From contig JACPKQ010000007.1 in assembly GCA_016186995.1 (NCBI GenBank), positions 1-52,225 on the forward strand: DNA of 52,225 nucleotides, given 5' to 3'. How positions within the stretch are numbered: position 1 is the stretch's first letter; the number at the start of each line of letters is the position of its first letter. The notes under the pieces are model-generated. The model had not been told where the DNA came from, did no database searches, and saw only the letters and a program-made list of their open reading frames with translations. Of this stretch, positions 40,135 through 48,521 are shown piece by piece. Origin of the DNA: Deltaproteobacteria bacterium (lineage in GTDB: Bacteria; Bdellovibrionota; JACOXK01). The translations under genes and the position numbers were made by a program.

Positions 40135-40725
40135 ATGAGACATAGAATGCACGGGAGAAATTTAGGAAGACGAAAATCGCATCGTGATGCGATGCTTTCG
40201 AACATGCTATGTTCTTTGATTACTTATGGAAGAATTAAAACAACGGTTGCTAGAGCAAAAGAACTGAGAATTTTAGCTGATAGAATGGTTACTTTGGCAA
40301 AAAATGGAACGCTTCATGCTCGTCGCGAGGCCAGACGTTGGGCACCTCAAAAGACAGTGATTCAAAGATTATTTTCTGAATTAGGGCCACGTTTTAAAGA
40401 AAGAAATGGTGGGTACACGCGTCTTTACAGAGCAGACTTAAGAGCTGGAGATAAAGCCCCTATGGCCCTTATTGAGTATGTTGATGAAAATTTTCTCAAA
40501 AAGACTGAAGTAGCTTCTAAGAAAAAAGTGAAAGTAAAAGATAAAAAAGTGAATAAAGAAGCCAAAAAGGAAACAAAAGAAAAAGCTCAAAAGGCAAGTG
40601 CTCAAGAAAAGCTCAAAAAAAGCGAACAAAAAGCACATGCTGAAGAAGCTCAAGCTCTTGATCGAGATAAAGGTACTAAGAAATCTTTTTTTAGAAAAAG
40701 TTCAAAAGGCACAGGCCGCTCTTAA
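40135..40725 (+). CDS. rplQ: 50S ribosomal protein L17 with long Lys-rich tail
   Basis: The first 120 or so residues are ordinary L17: RHRMHGRNLGRRKSHRDAML, TTVARAKELRILADRMVTLA and GGYTRLYRADLRAGDKAPMA. A tail of about 75 residues follows, dominated by Lys, Ala and Glu and predicted to be helical or disordered. It takes the protein to 196 residues against about 127 in E. coli. The tail has the same codon style as the rest, with no sign of fusion to another domain. It is the last gene of the alpha operon. Confidence 0.95.
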   Translation: MRHRMHGRNLGRRKSHRDAMLSNMLCSLITYGRIKTTVARAKELRILADRMVTLAKNGTLHARREARRWAPQKTVIQRLFSELGPRFKERNGGYTRLYRADLRAGDKAPMALIEYVDENFLKKTEVASKKKVKVKDKKVNKEAKKETKEKAQKASAQEKLKKSEQKAHAEEAQALDRDKGTKKSFFRKSSKGTGRS

Positions 40726-40766
40726 TTTTTTATTTTAGTTATCATTCTATATTTTCCAATTAAACA

Positions 40767-40794
40767 TTGACTTTCTAGGCACCATTGTTAAACT
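40767..40794 (+). promoter_or_regulatory. Putative promoter of pal
   Basis: TTGACT (40767-40772) and TAAACT (40789-40794) are 16 bp apart, about 70 bases before the pal ATG, which is preceded by AGAGGAGG. No strong terminator is visible after rplQ in this spacer. Confidence 0.4.
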
Positions 40795-40863
40795 TTTTGT
40801 GTTCTTGAGTTTAGATATTTACTGACATAAAATAGAAAAAAGATTTAAAAAGAGGAGGAATTC

Positions 40864-41283
40864 ATGAAGAAAAAAGTTTTACTTATGGTATTACTTGCGG
40901 TTGTTATAGGTGTGGGGTGTTCTAAAAAAAGTGTTGGTACTTCTGACGCTGGTTTAAGAACCATTCATTTTGATTTTGATAAATATGATATTCGAAGTGA
41001 TGCTCGCGAAGTTATGGCTCAAAACGCTGAATATTTGAAAACTAATTCTAGTGTTGAAATTCAAATTGAGGGGCACTGCGATGAAAGAGGAAGTACAGAA
41101 TACAACATGGCTTTGGGACAAAGACGTGCTAATGCTGCTAAACAATATCTTGTTGATTTAGGGGTTGATGGAAGTCGAGTGACAACAATCAGCTATGGTG
41201 AAGAGCGTCCTGTGGATAGTGATTCAACACCTTCTGCTTGGTCTAAGAATAGAAGAGCAGAATTTCGAGTGACATCTAAGTAA
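40864..41283 (+). CDS. pal: Peptidoglycan-associated lipoprotein (OmpA-like)
   Basis: Outer-membrane lipoprotein that binds peptidoglycan and works with the Tol complex in envelope constriction. A lipoprotein signal ends at a Cys near residue 19 (VVIGVGCSKK). The OmpA-type domain has IHFDFDKYDIRSDA, the peptidoglycan-binding IEGHCDERGSTEYNMALGQR and KNRRAEFRV. At 139 residues it has almost no linker between lipid anchor and domain. It is followed by a terminator, a DUF4398-like lipoprotein and a CpoB/YbgF homologue; tolQRAB are not in the window. Confidence 0.92.
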   Translation: MKKKVLLMVLLAVVIGVGCSKKSVGTSDAGLRTIHFDFDKYDIRSDAREVMAQNAEYLKTNSSVEIQIEGHCDERGSTEYNMALGQRRANAAKQYLVDLGVDGSRVTTISYGEERPVDSDSTPSAWSKNRRAEFRVTSK

Positions 41284-41289
41284 CCACTC

Positions 41290-41640
41290 ATGGTTCCGTC
41301 ATTGCGAACTAAGCGAAACAATCTCAGCCTCTCTTCTTTTTTGAAGAGAGGCTTTTTTATTTTTATTTTGTTTTTCTTATCCTGTGCAGGAACAGCGCCT
41401 AAAAAAGAATATGCTCAGGCTAAGATGGCTATTTTAGGCGCTGAAGAGGCGGGGGCATCTCTCTACGCACCCCTTTCTTATAATAAAGCGCAAGATTATT
41501 TAAAACGAAGTGAGCGTGCTTTTTATGAAAGACTTTATTCTGAAGCACGTAGACTTGCTCTTTTGGCAAAAGAAAAAGCTGAAGAAGCCGAAGAAAGTGC
41601 ACTTCAAAAGAAAAAGACCCAACCCGATGCAACGGAATAA
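41290..41640 (+). CDS. DUF4398-like lipoprotein
   Basis: A small lipoprotein of unknown function. The signal sequence KRGFFIFILFFLSC ends at a lipobox Cys. The mature part contains GAEEAGASLYAPLSYNKA and repeated Ala-rich helix, which fits the DUF4398 pattern. The start is uncertain. ATG 41290 places 17 polar residues before the signal and lies in a dispersed-repeat sequence. TTG 41341 would give a textbook signal peptide but sits in the loop of the intrinsic terminator at 41327-41352 and has no ribosome binding site. Its end overlaps the next gene by 14 nt, so the two lipoproteins are probably coupled. Confidence 0.7.
   Translation: MVPSLRTKRNNLSLSSFLKRGFFIFILFFLSCAGTAPKKEYAQAKMAILGAEEAGASLYAPLSYNKAQDYLKRSERAFYERLYSEARRLALLAKEKAEEAEESALQKKKTQPDATE
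41292..41325. repeat. Dispersed-repeat remnant (CGTCATTGCGA type)
   Basis: TTCCGTCATTGCGAAC...GCGAAACAATCTC resembles the widespread intergenic repeat with the words CGTCATTGCGAG and GAAGCAATCTC. It lies right after the pal stop and merges with the terminator stem. The similarity is recalled, not searched. Confidence 0.45.
41327..41358 (+). terminator. Intrinsic terminator after pal
   Basis: GCCTCTCTTC (41327-41336) and GAAGAGAGGC (41343-41352) form a perfect 10-bp stem with a T6 loop, followed by six Ts (41353-41358) and further T-rich sequence. It is the strongest terminator in the window and lies inside the 5' part of the following reading frame. Confidence 0.85.
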
Positions 41641-42349
41641 ATTTTTACATTTGTTTTTTGCTTTGATTGTTGGTTTGTTGCTCTCAGCTTGTAGTTTAAC
41701 CGAAGAAGATCGCGAGAACGTTGATCTTATGAGAGAAGAAGTTGATAAGGTTATGCAGGAAAGAGCAGAATATAAAGCAGAAGTGGATGAGCTTAAAAAT
41801 CAGATTCTTAATCTTGAATCAGAGCTTGAAAATAAATCTAAATCTGAGGAAGAAACACGAGAAAAATTAGAAGTAGCATTGCAATCTTTAGAAGAAAGAA
41901 TTTTAGAGCTTGAAAAAAATGTTCGAGATATTTCTTTGGGAAAAGCCCTTAAGGACGAGAAAAAAGTAACTTCTTCAAGTTTATATTATAAGGGTAAGAA
42001 GGAGTATTCAGAAAAAAACTTTCGGCAAGCATTACTTACTTTTAAATTATTAGTTGAAAAGTATCCTCAAAGTAGTCTTCTTGATGATGCACATTATTGG
42101 ATTGGCGAAACTTATTTCGAGCTTAAAGATTATGAAAAGGCGATTGTTGAATTTGATCTTATCAGAAAGAATTTTCCAAAAGGTACTGCTATTGCAGGGG
42201 CTCTTTATAAAGAAGCTCTTTCTTTTAAAGAATTGGGAAAAAAAGAAGAAGCGCAAATTCTTTTAAAAACTGTGGTTGAACAATTTCCTGATTCTCCAAC
42301 GGCAACCAAAGCAAAAAAAGAACTTTCAGTAGAGCTGCTGGTCAGGTGA
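41627..42349 (+). CDS. ybgF: Tol-Pal associated TPR protein (CpoB/YbgF-like lipoprotein)
   Basis: Probable envelope protein that coordinates the Tol-Pal system with peptidoglycan synthesis. The start ATG 41627 gives a lipoprotein signal (FFALIVGLLLSACS). A long coiled coil (about residues 25-100, rich in Glu and Lys) follows, then TPR-type repeats with LYYKGKKEYSEKNFRQALLT, DDAHYWIGETYFELKDYEKA and KEALSFKELGKKEEAQ. This coiled-coil plus TPR layout is that of YbgF; E. coli CpoB has a cleavable signal instead of a lipobox. It has 240 residues and overlaps the DUF4398-like gene. Much of the spacer to the next gene is T-rich. Confidence 0.82.
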   Translation: MQRNKFLHLFFALIVGLLLSACSLTEEDRENVDLMREEVDKVMQERAEYKAEVDELKNQILNLESELENKSKSEEETREKLEVALQSLEERILELEKNVRDISLGKALKDEKKVTSSSLYYKGKKEYSEKNFRQALLTFKLLVEKYPQSSLLDDAHYWIGETYFELKDYEKAIVEFDLIRKNFPKGTAIAGALYKEALSFKELGKKEEAQILLKTVVEQFPDSPTATKAKKELSVELLVR

Positions 42350-42380
42350 CAAAAATAGTGATTTTTGTCATGATGAGTAT

Positions 42381-44090
42381 ATGAAATTCCGTTATTTCAT
42401 CATGCTTTTTTTTGTTCTTTCTACGCTTCAATGTACAAAAAAGAGCTTTCCTTGGAAATTAGTTACTGCCCAAGAAAAAAGTTTACCCAAATTCAATATT
42501 TATTTTACTGGAAGTATTCAGGGTGAACTTGAACCTTGTGGGTGAATATCTAATCCACTTGGCGGGCTCGCTAGGAAAGGACAATTTTTTGAGGGTATCC
42601 GCAATCAAAGAGATTTTGTCTTCTTTGATAGTGGGGATCTTCTTTCTAAATCTGCTCAAGTTACAGGGTTTTTGAAAGATCAGTACAAACTTCAAGCTGA
42701 GGTATTAGTACAAGGAATAAGTTCGCTTCCTCTCACAGTAATGACTATTGGGGAAAAAGATTTTACTTTTGGAAAAGATTTTTTAATTGAACAAGTGAAG
42801 AAATTCCATCTTCCTGTTGTGAGTAGCAATGTTTATGAAAAGGGCACAAGAAAACTTCTTTTTGAAGATCACAAGATTGTGACTGTACGGGGAAAAAGAT
42901 TGGGCATTTTTGCTTTAACAGAACCTTTTCACTTTAAATTTCTTGCAACTCAAGAAGTCGATGTAACAGATCCCATTCCCATAGCTCAAAAAATGATTAA
43001 AAAACTTGTGAATGACAAGGTGGATTATATTATTGTTCTTTCAGATTTAGGAATTTTGAGAGAAACCAAATTAGCAAGTCAAGTTGAAGGTATTGATATT
43101 ATTATAGGGGGCCATTCAGAAGATGTTTTACAACAACCACGAATGATTAAAAATACTTTGATTGTTCAAGCAGGCTATCAAGGGCATTATATTGGGAATC
43201 TTACTGTTTTTTCAGAAGTACAGAAAAAGATTTATAATCATGAGTTAGTAGCTTTAGACACACATTTTGAACCTGGAACACCTTTTATGAGAAAACTTGT
43301 TTCTGATTTTAAAGAAAAGCTTGAAAAACACGAAACTGTTCCAGAAAAAACACAAAAGAATGGAAAAGTTCCTCAAGGTTATGAAACATCTTCTTACTGT
43401 GTTCAATGTCATACAAAGCAAACAGAGGTGTGGAAAAATTCACACCACTCAACAGCTTTTCTTTCTCTTTATGTAAGAAATCAGCATTTTAATAATGAGT
43501 GTATTTCATGCCATACAGTTGGATTCCATAAAGAGGGTGGTTTTACAGATGTACGTAAAGCAGTTGTAAAAAATGATGGAACCTTTTTGGATCTTTCTCA
43601 GTTAGCCGATACCATGATTCTTGAAACACAAGAATTGAATCAAGATTTAAAAAAACTTTTGAAAAAAAACATTGCTCAGTTTAAAGAGGCTATCAAAGCA
43701 ACTCAAGAAAAAGATAAAAAAAGCCTTTATGAGGGGCAAATTTTTGCACTTCAGAAGATTGAAGAAACAAAGTCTTTAAAGGGAAGCATGCTTTCTTTTT
43801 ATGAAAACCCTGAAATTTACAATTTTTTAAGAAAGTTGTATATAAAAGAGCTTGATAAGACAAAGCTTGCCAAGAACTACTGGGGTGTTCAGTGTGAAAA
43901 TTGCCATGGAGGAAGAGCTGGGCATCCTTTTGAAAAAGGTGACTTTTCCAAAAAAGTTGGTACAAAGGCTTGTGCGACCTGTCATAACAAGGAAAATAGC
44001 CCCCGTTTTAATTTAGAAGAGTTTCATCGTGTTCAAGGAATCCACAAGTCGGGAAAATTTGCCTTTATCTGCGCCGAAGGCAAACCTTAA
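42381..44090 (+). CDS. Multihaem cytochrome c / phosphoesterase-like protein with in-frame UGA (probable selenoprotein)
   Basis: A frame of 569 codons including a TGA at 42543-42545. The N-terminus is a hydrophobic signal ending in a possible lipobox (STLQC). Next comes a domain resembling the metallophosphoesterase part of 5'-nucleotidases: GSIQGELEPCG-[UGA]-ISNPLGGLARK, DSGDL, then GEKD and GGHSE where the family has GNHE and GGHSH, so the metal site is altered. The C-terminal half has four haem-binding CxxCH motifs: CVQCH, CISCH, CENCH and CATCH. In relatives as I recall them, the UGA position is Cys (PCGC). A SECIS-like hairpin follows the UGA. A periplasmic or surface electron-transfer role is inferred. 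The 3' end overlaps tsaD by 62 nt. Confidence 0.75.
42543..42575 (+). promoter_or_regulatory. UGA codon plus SECIS-like hairpin
   Basis: After the UGA (42543-42545) and a 12-nt gap, CUUGGCG (42558-42564) pairs with CGCUAGG (42569-42575) over 7 bp, two of them G-U, closing the tetraloop GGCU. The loop starts 19 nt after the UGA and begins with G. Both fit the published general model of bacterial SECIS elements (loop about 16-37 nt from the UGA, G among the first loop bases). Confidence 0.6.
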
Positions 44091-45075
44091 CATTTTAGGT
44101 ATTGAGTCGTCTTGTGACGATGCAGCGGCTTCTATTTATTCATCAGGTCAAAAAAAACTTCTTTCAAATGTTGTTTCTTCACAGATTAAAGTGCACAATC
44201 CATTTGGTGGAGTTGTGCCAGAGCTTGCTTCAAGAGAACATTTTAAAAATATCCCTCTTGTGGTTGATCAAGCACTACAGGAAGCAGGCCTTGATGTGGA
44301 TGATATTGATCTTATTTCAGTGACTCATGCTCCAGGACTTATTGGAAGTCTTTTAGTGGGACTTGCTTATGCAAAGGGTTTAGCTTTTTCAAAAAATATT
44401 CCTTTTATAGGGGTTCATCATATTGAAGCGCACATGTTGGCCATTCATATCGAGAAAAAAATTCCCTTTCCTTATGTGGCGCTTGTTGTTTCTGGGGGGC
44501 ATACACATCTTTATGTGATTCATGATGTTGGAGAGTATGAACTTGTAGGAGCAACGTGTGATGACGCAGCTGGAGAAGTTTTTGATAAAGTTGGAAAAAT
44601 TTTTAATTTAGGATTTCCAGGTGGGCCTGTGATCGATCGACTTTCTAAAAAAGGAAATCCAAAAGCTATTTCCTTTCCAAGAGCTTTTATTAAAGATGAA
44701 CAGTTTCGATTTAGTTTTAGTGGGTTAAAGACAGCTGTTTCTTATTATATTCAGAAAAACCCACATTATAATATCAATGATGTTTTGGCTTCATTTCAAG
44801 AAGCAGTTGTGGACGTACTTGTTCACAAAGCACTGAAACTAGCTTTAAAAAGAAACATATCAAACGTTGTTGTATGTGGTGGGGTTGCTTGTAATTCAAG
44901 GTTGCGTGAAAGGATGGACGAGGTTCTTTCTGTTCATAAAATAAACTTTTCAGTACCGACTCCAAAGCTGTGTGCCGATAATGCTGCTATGATAGCTTAC
45001 ACGGGTTGGGAGTTGTGGAAAAAGGGGAGGCAAGATAATTTCGATTTGAATGCTTTCCCAAATAAAGTACTATAG
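44029..45075 (+). CDS. tsaD: tRNA threonylcarbamoyladenosine transferase TsaD
   Basis: Transfers threonylcarbamoyl to A37 of ANN-decoding tRNAs, with TsaB and TsaE. The ASKHA-fold motifs are ILGIESSCDDAAASIY, the metal-binding HHIEAHMLAIH, VSGGHTHLYVIHDVGEYELV and the end CADNAAMIAYTGWE. The start is uncertain. GTG 44029 gives about 20 residues before ILGIE, TTG 44059 about ten; both lie within the cytochrome gene and neither has a strong ribosome binding site, so coupling is likely. Core length is normal (about 340). Confidence 0.95.
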   Translation: MFKESTSRENLPLSAPKANLNILGIESSCDDAAASIYSSGQKKLLSNVVSSQIKVHNPFGGVVPELASREHFKNIPLVVDQALQEAGLDVDDIDLISVTHAPGLIGSLLVGLAYAKGLAFSKNIPFIGVHHIEAHMLAIHIEKKIPFPYVALVVSGGHTHLYVIHDVGEYELVGATCDDAAGEVFDKVGKIFNLGFPGGPVIDRLSKKGNPKAISFPRAFIKDEQFRFSFSGLKTAVSYYIQKNPHYNINDVLASFQEAVVDVLVHKALKLALKRNISNVVVCGGVACNSRLRERMDEVLSVHKINFSVPTPKLCADNAAMIAYTGWELWKKGRQDNFDLNAFPNKVL

Positions 45076-45081
45076 CCAATC

Positions 45082-45606
45082 ATGAGCTTATTTGAGAATT
45101 TCTACAAAAAGCTAAAATCAGTTTATTATCAGTTTGTAAGGTTGCGTGCTACGCCTGAAGAGGTGAGTCGTGGTTTGGCTTTGGGTGTTTTTGTGGGAAT
45201 GACACCCACTTATGGTTTTCAGGTTGTTTTAGCTATACTTCTTGCTGTTGCTCTTAAAGAAAACAAACTTGCAGCCGTTTTAGGTGTATTTGTAACAAAT
45301 CCTTTTACAGCCATTCCTATTTATTATTTTAATTATCGAATAGGGCGCTTGTTTGTTCCTTCTTTAACAGAAAGGTTGACGACTCTAGAGAGTCTTTCTG
45401 TTAAAGAACAGTTATCGCATCTTGCCAATGCAAGTGTTGATTTTCTCCTTGTGTGGCTTTTAGGATGTTTGATTGTAGGTCTTATATCCGCACTCTTAAC
45501 CTATTGGATTTCAAAACCCATCTACATTTATTTAAGAGATAAAAAAAGAATTTTCTCCGAAAAGAGGGCAATGAAAGATGAGTCATCCGAAATATCTTCT
45601 GAATAG
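45082..45606 (+). CDS. DUF2062 family membrane protein
   Basis: A 174-residue inner-membrane protein of unknown function. The family signature is RGLALGVFVGMTPTYGFQ followed by NPFTAIPIYYFNYRIGRLF. Hydrophobic segments lie near residues 45-65, 70-90 and 130-155. It sits 6 nt after tsaD, and its end overlaps rsmA by 29 nt. Confidence 0.85.
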   Translation: MSLFENFYKKLKSVYYQFVRLRATPEEVSRGLALGVFVGMTPTYGFQVVLAILLAVALKENKLAAVLGVFVTNPFTAIPIYYFNYRIGRLFVPSLTERLTTLESLSVKEQLSHLANASVDFLLVWLLGCLIVGLISALLTYWISKPIYIYLRDKKRIFSEKRAMKDESSEISSE

Positions 45607-46354
45607 TTTAGGGCTCCGCCCAAGAAAAAGTTTTGGACAAAACTTTCTCATTCAGAAAAACATTATTCAAAAAACAGTCAAAGAAGGTCATCTTTCCAAA
45701 GATGACTTTATTTTAGAAATAGGCCCTGGATTAGGTGCCTTAACAGAAGAGCTGTTAAAACACGATATTTCTTACATAGGCGTTGAGAAAGACAAAAAAC
45801 TTTATGAATATTTAAAAAATAGATTTACTGGAAATAAAACCCAATTTATGTGTGAGGATTTTTTAGATTTTGTATTGCCCACTTCAAAAATAACAGTTTT
45901 TGGTAATATTCCTTATAATATTACCTCTCCTATTTTAGAAAAACTTGCTAGAAATAAAGAAAGGCTTAAAGAAGTTATTCTTATGATTCCTAAAGATATA
46001 GCTTTAAAGCTTAAGGCGAAAGAAGGAAAACTTTATGGACCTCTTTCTTTGCTTGTTCAGTTACACTTTGAGGTGCAAAACTTATTTGAAGTGGGAGCTG
46101 CCAATTTTTATCCTCAACCTAAGATTCAATCACAGGTTCTAAAACTAACACCCCGTAAAAGTTTATTAGATCCTGCCCAAGAAGAGATCTTTTTTAAAAT
46201 TGTAAGGCATGCCTTCCAAAAAAGACGCAAAATGCTTAAGGCTATTTTCCCTGAAGTTCATGATTGGGTGACAATAGGGCTTAATCCCCAATTAAGACCC
46301 GAAAACGTGACATTGGAAGAATTCATAAAATGGTCAAAAATAGGGCTATTTTGA
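45578..46354 (+). CDS. rsmA: 16S rRNA dimethyladenosine transferase RsmA/KsgA
   Basis: Dimethylates two adjacent adenines near the 3' end of 16S rRNA using SAM. Motifs are KSFGQNFLIQ, the SAM-binding LEIGPGLGALTEELL, GVEKDKKLYEYL, and the catalytic FGNIPYNITSPI. The length of 258 residues is usual. ATG 45578 lies inside the preceding gene. Confidence 0.95.
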   Translation: MSHPKYLLNSLGLRPRKSFGQNFLIQKNIIQKTVKEGHLSKDDFILEIGPGLGALTEELLKHDISYIGVEKDKKLYEYLKNRFTGNKTQFMCEDFLDFVLPTSKITVFGNIPYNITSPILEKLARNKERLKEVILMIPKDIALKLKAKEGKLYGPLSLLVQLHFEVQNLFEVGAANFYPQPKIQSQVLKLTPRKSLLDPAQEEIFFKIVRHAFQKRRKMLKAIFPEVHDWVTIGLNPQLRPENVTLEEFIKWSKIGLF

Positions 46355-46395
46355 CTTGAAAAATGCCCTGTGATAAGTAACTACGGGAAAACATT

Positions 46396-47703
46396 ATGAA
46401 ATTAAAATTTTGGATGATTATTTTCTGTGTACCGACCCTTTTAGGGGTTGGAAACGCCTCTGCAGTTTTAGATTATGGATTTGGCTCTCAAACCTCTGTA
46501 GTTGGAAACTATCAAAGAGTCAGTAAAAAGGTAGTTGATGCCTATTCTTATGTGATGAACCCCTCTCGTTTAGGAGAATTAAGAAAGCCCTATGTATCTT
46601 TTGGATTTTTGGGAACCTATGGGGACTTTCTTCCTATTAAAGATGTTGTGATAGGCAATCATGATACCGGAAAAGAATTTCGTATAGGGGATGTTTCTAC
46701 TGATTATGATGAAACTTTAGGTGGGTCTTTTGCGCTTGTTCTTCCTCTAAGAGAAAAATGGCCTCACATTGCTTTTGGTTGTGGAGGATTTCTTCCCTTT
46801 GGTGATCTTATGAAGGTAAAACTTTCAAGTCTTAATTATATTCCTTCTTACCCTATGTATGATGGACGCACTCAAAGACCTTCTATATTAGCTTCTCTCG
46901 GGCTTCATCCTTTTCCAAATTTTTATGTTGGATTTGGCACTAATTTTTATTTTACTCAAACTGCTCAGGCTTATTTAGATTTAAATCCAGACAATCCTGG
47001 GCAAATTATTAATATGCAAGTAAGAAACAATGTCTCTCCACTTGTGAGCCTTTCTTATATAACAGATGATTTAGCTATGAGTTTTAATTATCGTGGAAAA
47101 AGTGATTACAAAACAGAAACACTTTCTATTGCTGATGTAAATGCTTCTTTGGATGGCAAAACTGCTTCTTTACCAACTCAGTTTATTTTAAATGGATCTT
47201 CTTTTTACGATCCTCATGAAGTTGAATTAGGGGTGGGTTTACCTTTGTGGAAAAAACTTTCTTTTTCTTCAAGTCTGACATGGCAAATGTGGGCTCTTCA
47301 AGAAAATCCCTTGGGGCAATTTGAGTCTTCTATTGGTTCTTCTGCAGAAGATTTTAAATACAGAGATACAGTTGTTGCAAAAATAGGGCTTAACTGGAAT
47401 CAGGGAATTTATTCTTTAAGAAGTGGTTATTTTTATTCCCCAACACATGTGCCTGATCAATCGGATTCTAATCTTAATATTTTAGATACGAATAAACATG
47501 TTTTTACTTTAGGTGCAGGGTTTCAGTTAGACTCAATATTGGGTGCTATCGATCATCCTATGGGTTTTGACCTGCATATGCAGTATCATGCTTTGGAAGA
47601 AAAACAGGTCGATAAAATTCATCCCGATCAAGTTGGGGGTGGAGGTTATCGTATAGGAGGGCGTTTCTTCACATATGGATTAAGTATGAGTATGGAGTTG
47701 TAA
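46396..47703 (+). CDS. FadL/OmpP1-like outer membrane transport protein
   Basis: A 435-residue protein with a cleavable signal peptide (FCVPTLLGVGNASA). The rest is rich in alternating hydrophobic and aromatic strands, ending SMSMEL, as expected for a beta-barrel. NPSRLGELRKPYVSFGF and the general layout recall the FadL/OmpP1/TodX group, which takes up hydrophobic compounds. The relation is distant and the substrate unknown. A TTGACT at 46351-46356 has no convincing -10. The next gene, panB, starts 4 nt after its stop. Confidence 0.7.
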   Translation: MKLKFWMIIFCVPTLLGVGNASAVLDYGFGSQTSVVGNYQRVSKKVVDAYSYVMNPSRLGELRKPYVSFGFLGTYGDFLPIKDVVIGNHDTGKEFRIGDVSTDYDETLGGSFALVLPLREKWPHIAFGCGGFLPFGDLMKVKLSSLNYIPSYPMYDGRTQRPSILASLGLHPFPNFYVGFGTNFYFTQTAQAYLDLNPDNPGQIINMQVRNNVSPLVSLSYITDDLAMSFNYRGKSDYKTETLSIADVNASLDGKTASLPTQFILNGSSFYDPHEVELGVGLPLWKKLSFSSSLTWQMWALQENPLGQFESSIGSSAEDFKYRDTVVAKIGLNWNQGIYSLRSGYFYSPTHVPDQSDSNLNILDTNKHVFTLGAGFQLDSILGAIDHPMGFDLHMQYHALEEKQVDKIHPDQVGGGGYRIGGRFFTYGLSMSMEL

Positions 47704-47707
47704 AAAA

Positions 47708-48514
47708 ATGGAAAACAAAAAAATTACAATCGAACATTTTTTAAAATTTAAAAAGGGTGATCAAAAACTAACGATGGTAACGGCTTATGACGCAACCTTT
47801 GCAAAACTTATTGATCAAACAGAAGTAGATGCTGTTTTAGTTGGGGATTCCTTAGGTATGGTCATTCAAGGAAAGGAAAGTACCTTGGGTGTTTCTGTGG
47901 ATGATGTTGTGTACCATTCGCAATGTGTGAGACAAGGCCTAAAACGCGCTTTCTTAGTGGCAGACATGCCTTTTATGTCTTATCAAGTATCTGCTTCTTT
48001 AGCTGTTGAAAATGCAGGGCGGTTTATTTCTGAAGGGGGAGCCCAGGCTGTAAAGTTAGAGGGAGGTGAAGAAATAGCAGAAACCTCCAAGAAAATTGTT
48101 CAATTTGGTATTCCTGTTATGGGGCATTTAGGCTTAACCCCACAATCGATTCATCAGTTTGGAGGTTTTAAAGTTCAGGGAAGATCTTCAGAGGCCCGTA
48201 AGAAGCTCATTTTTGACGCTAAAGCACTGGAAGGAGCGGGGTGTTTTGCTCTTGTTTTAGAAAGTATTCCTTTAGACTTGGCACAAGCTGTGACAGAGGC
48301 AGTTCGTATCCCTACGATTGGTATTGGTGCTGGCCCTCATTGTGATGGGCAAGTTCTTGTTATTTATGATCTTCTTAATATGGACCCTCAGTTTAATCCA
48401 AAATTTCTTAAAAAATATGCAAATGGTTTTTCAATTGTAAAAGAAAGCGTTGGAGCCTTTGTAAGGGATGTGAAAGAAGGAAAGTTTCCAACTGAAGAAC
48501 ACAGTTTCCATTGA
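47708..48514 (+). CDS. panB: 3-methyl-2-oxobutanoate hydroxymethyltransferase
   Basis: First committed enzyme of pantothenate synthesis, using methylene-tetrahydrofolate and a divalent metal. The protein has VTAYDATFAKLIDQ, the metal-binding LVGDSLGMVIQGKESTLGV, VKLEGG, GHLGLTPQSIHQFGGFKVQG and GIGAGPHCDGQVLV. The length of 268 residues is usual. panC follows after 7 nt. Confidence 0.96.
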   Translation: MENKKITIEHFLKFKKGDQKLTMVTAYDATFAKLIDQTEVDAVLVGDSLGMVIQGKESTLGVSVDDVVYHSQCVRQGLKRAFLVADMPFMSYQVSASLAVENAGRFISEGGAQAVKLEGGEEIAETSKKIVQFGIPVMGHLGLTPQSIHQFGGFKVQGRSSEARKKLIFDAKALEGAGCFALVLESIPLDLAQAVTEAVRIPTIGIGAGPHCDGQVLVIYDLLNMDPQFNPKFLKKYANGFSIVKESVGAFVRDVKEGKFPTEEHSFH

Positions 48515-48521
48515 TTTTCTC

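Noticed and set aside
41510-41626. Extended N-terminus of the CpoB/YbgF-like protein
   Set aside because: The upstream 39 codons overlap the preceding lipoprotein gene in another frame; ATG 41627 gives a proper lipoprotein signal.
285-42545. TGA reassigned to Gly or Trp throughout the genome
   Set aside because: TGA is the natural stop of many intact genes here (ntrY, rpoB, rpsJ, rpsQ, secY, the ybgF-like gene), often in ATGA or GTGA overlaps, so it is a true stop codon.
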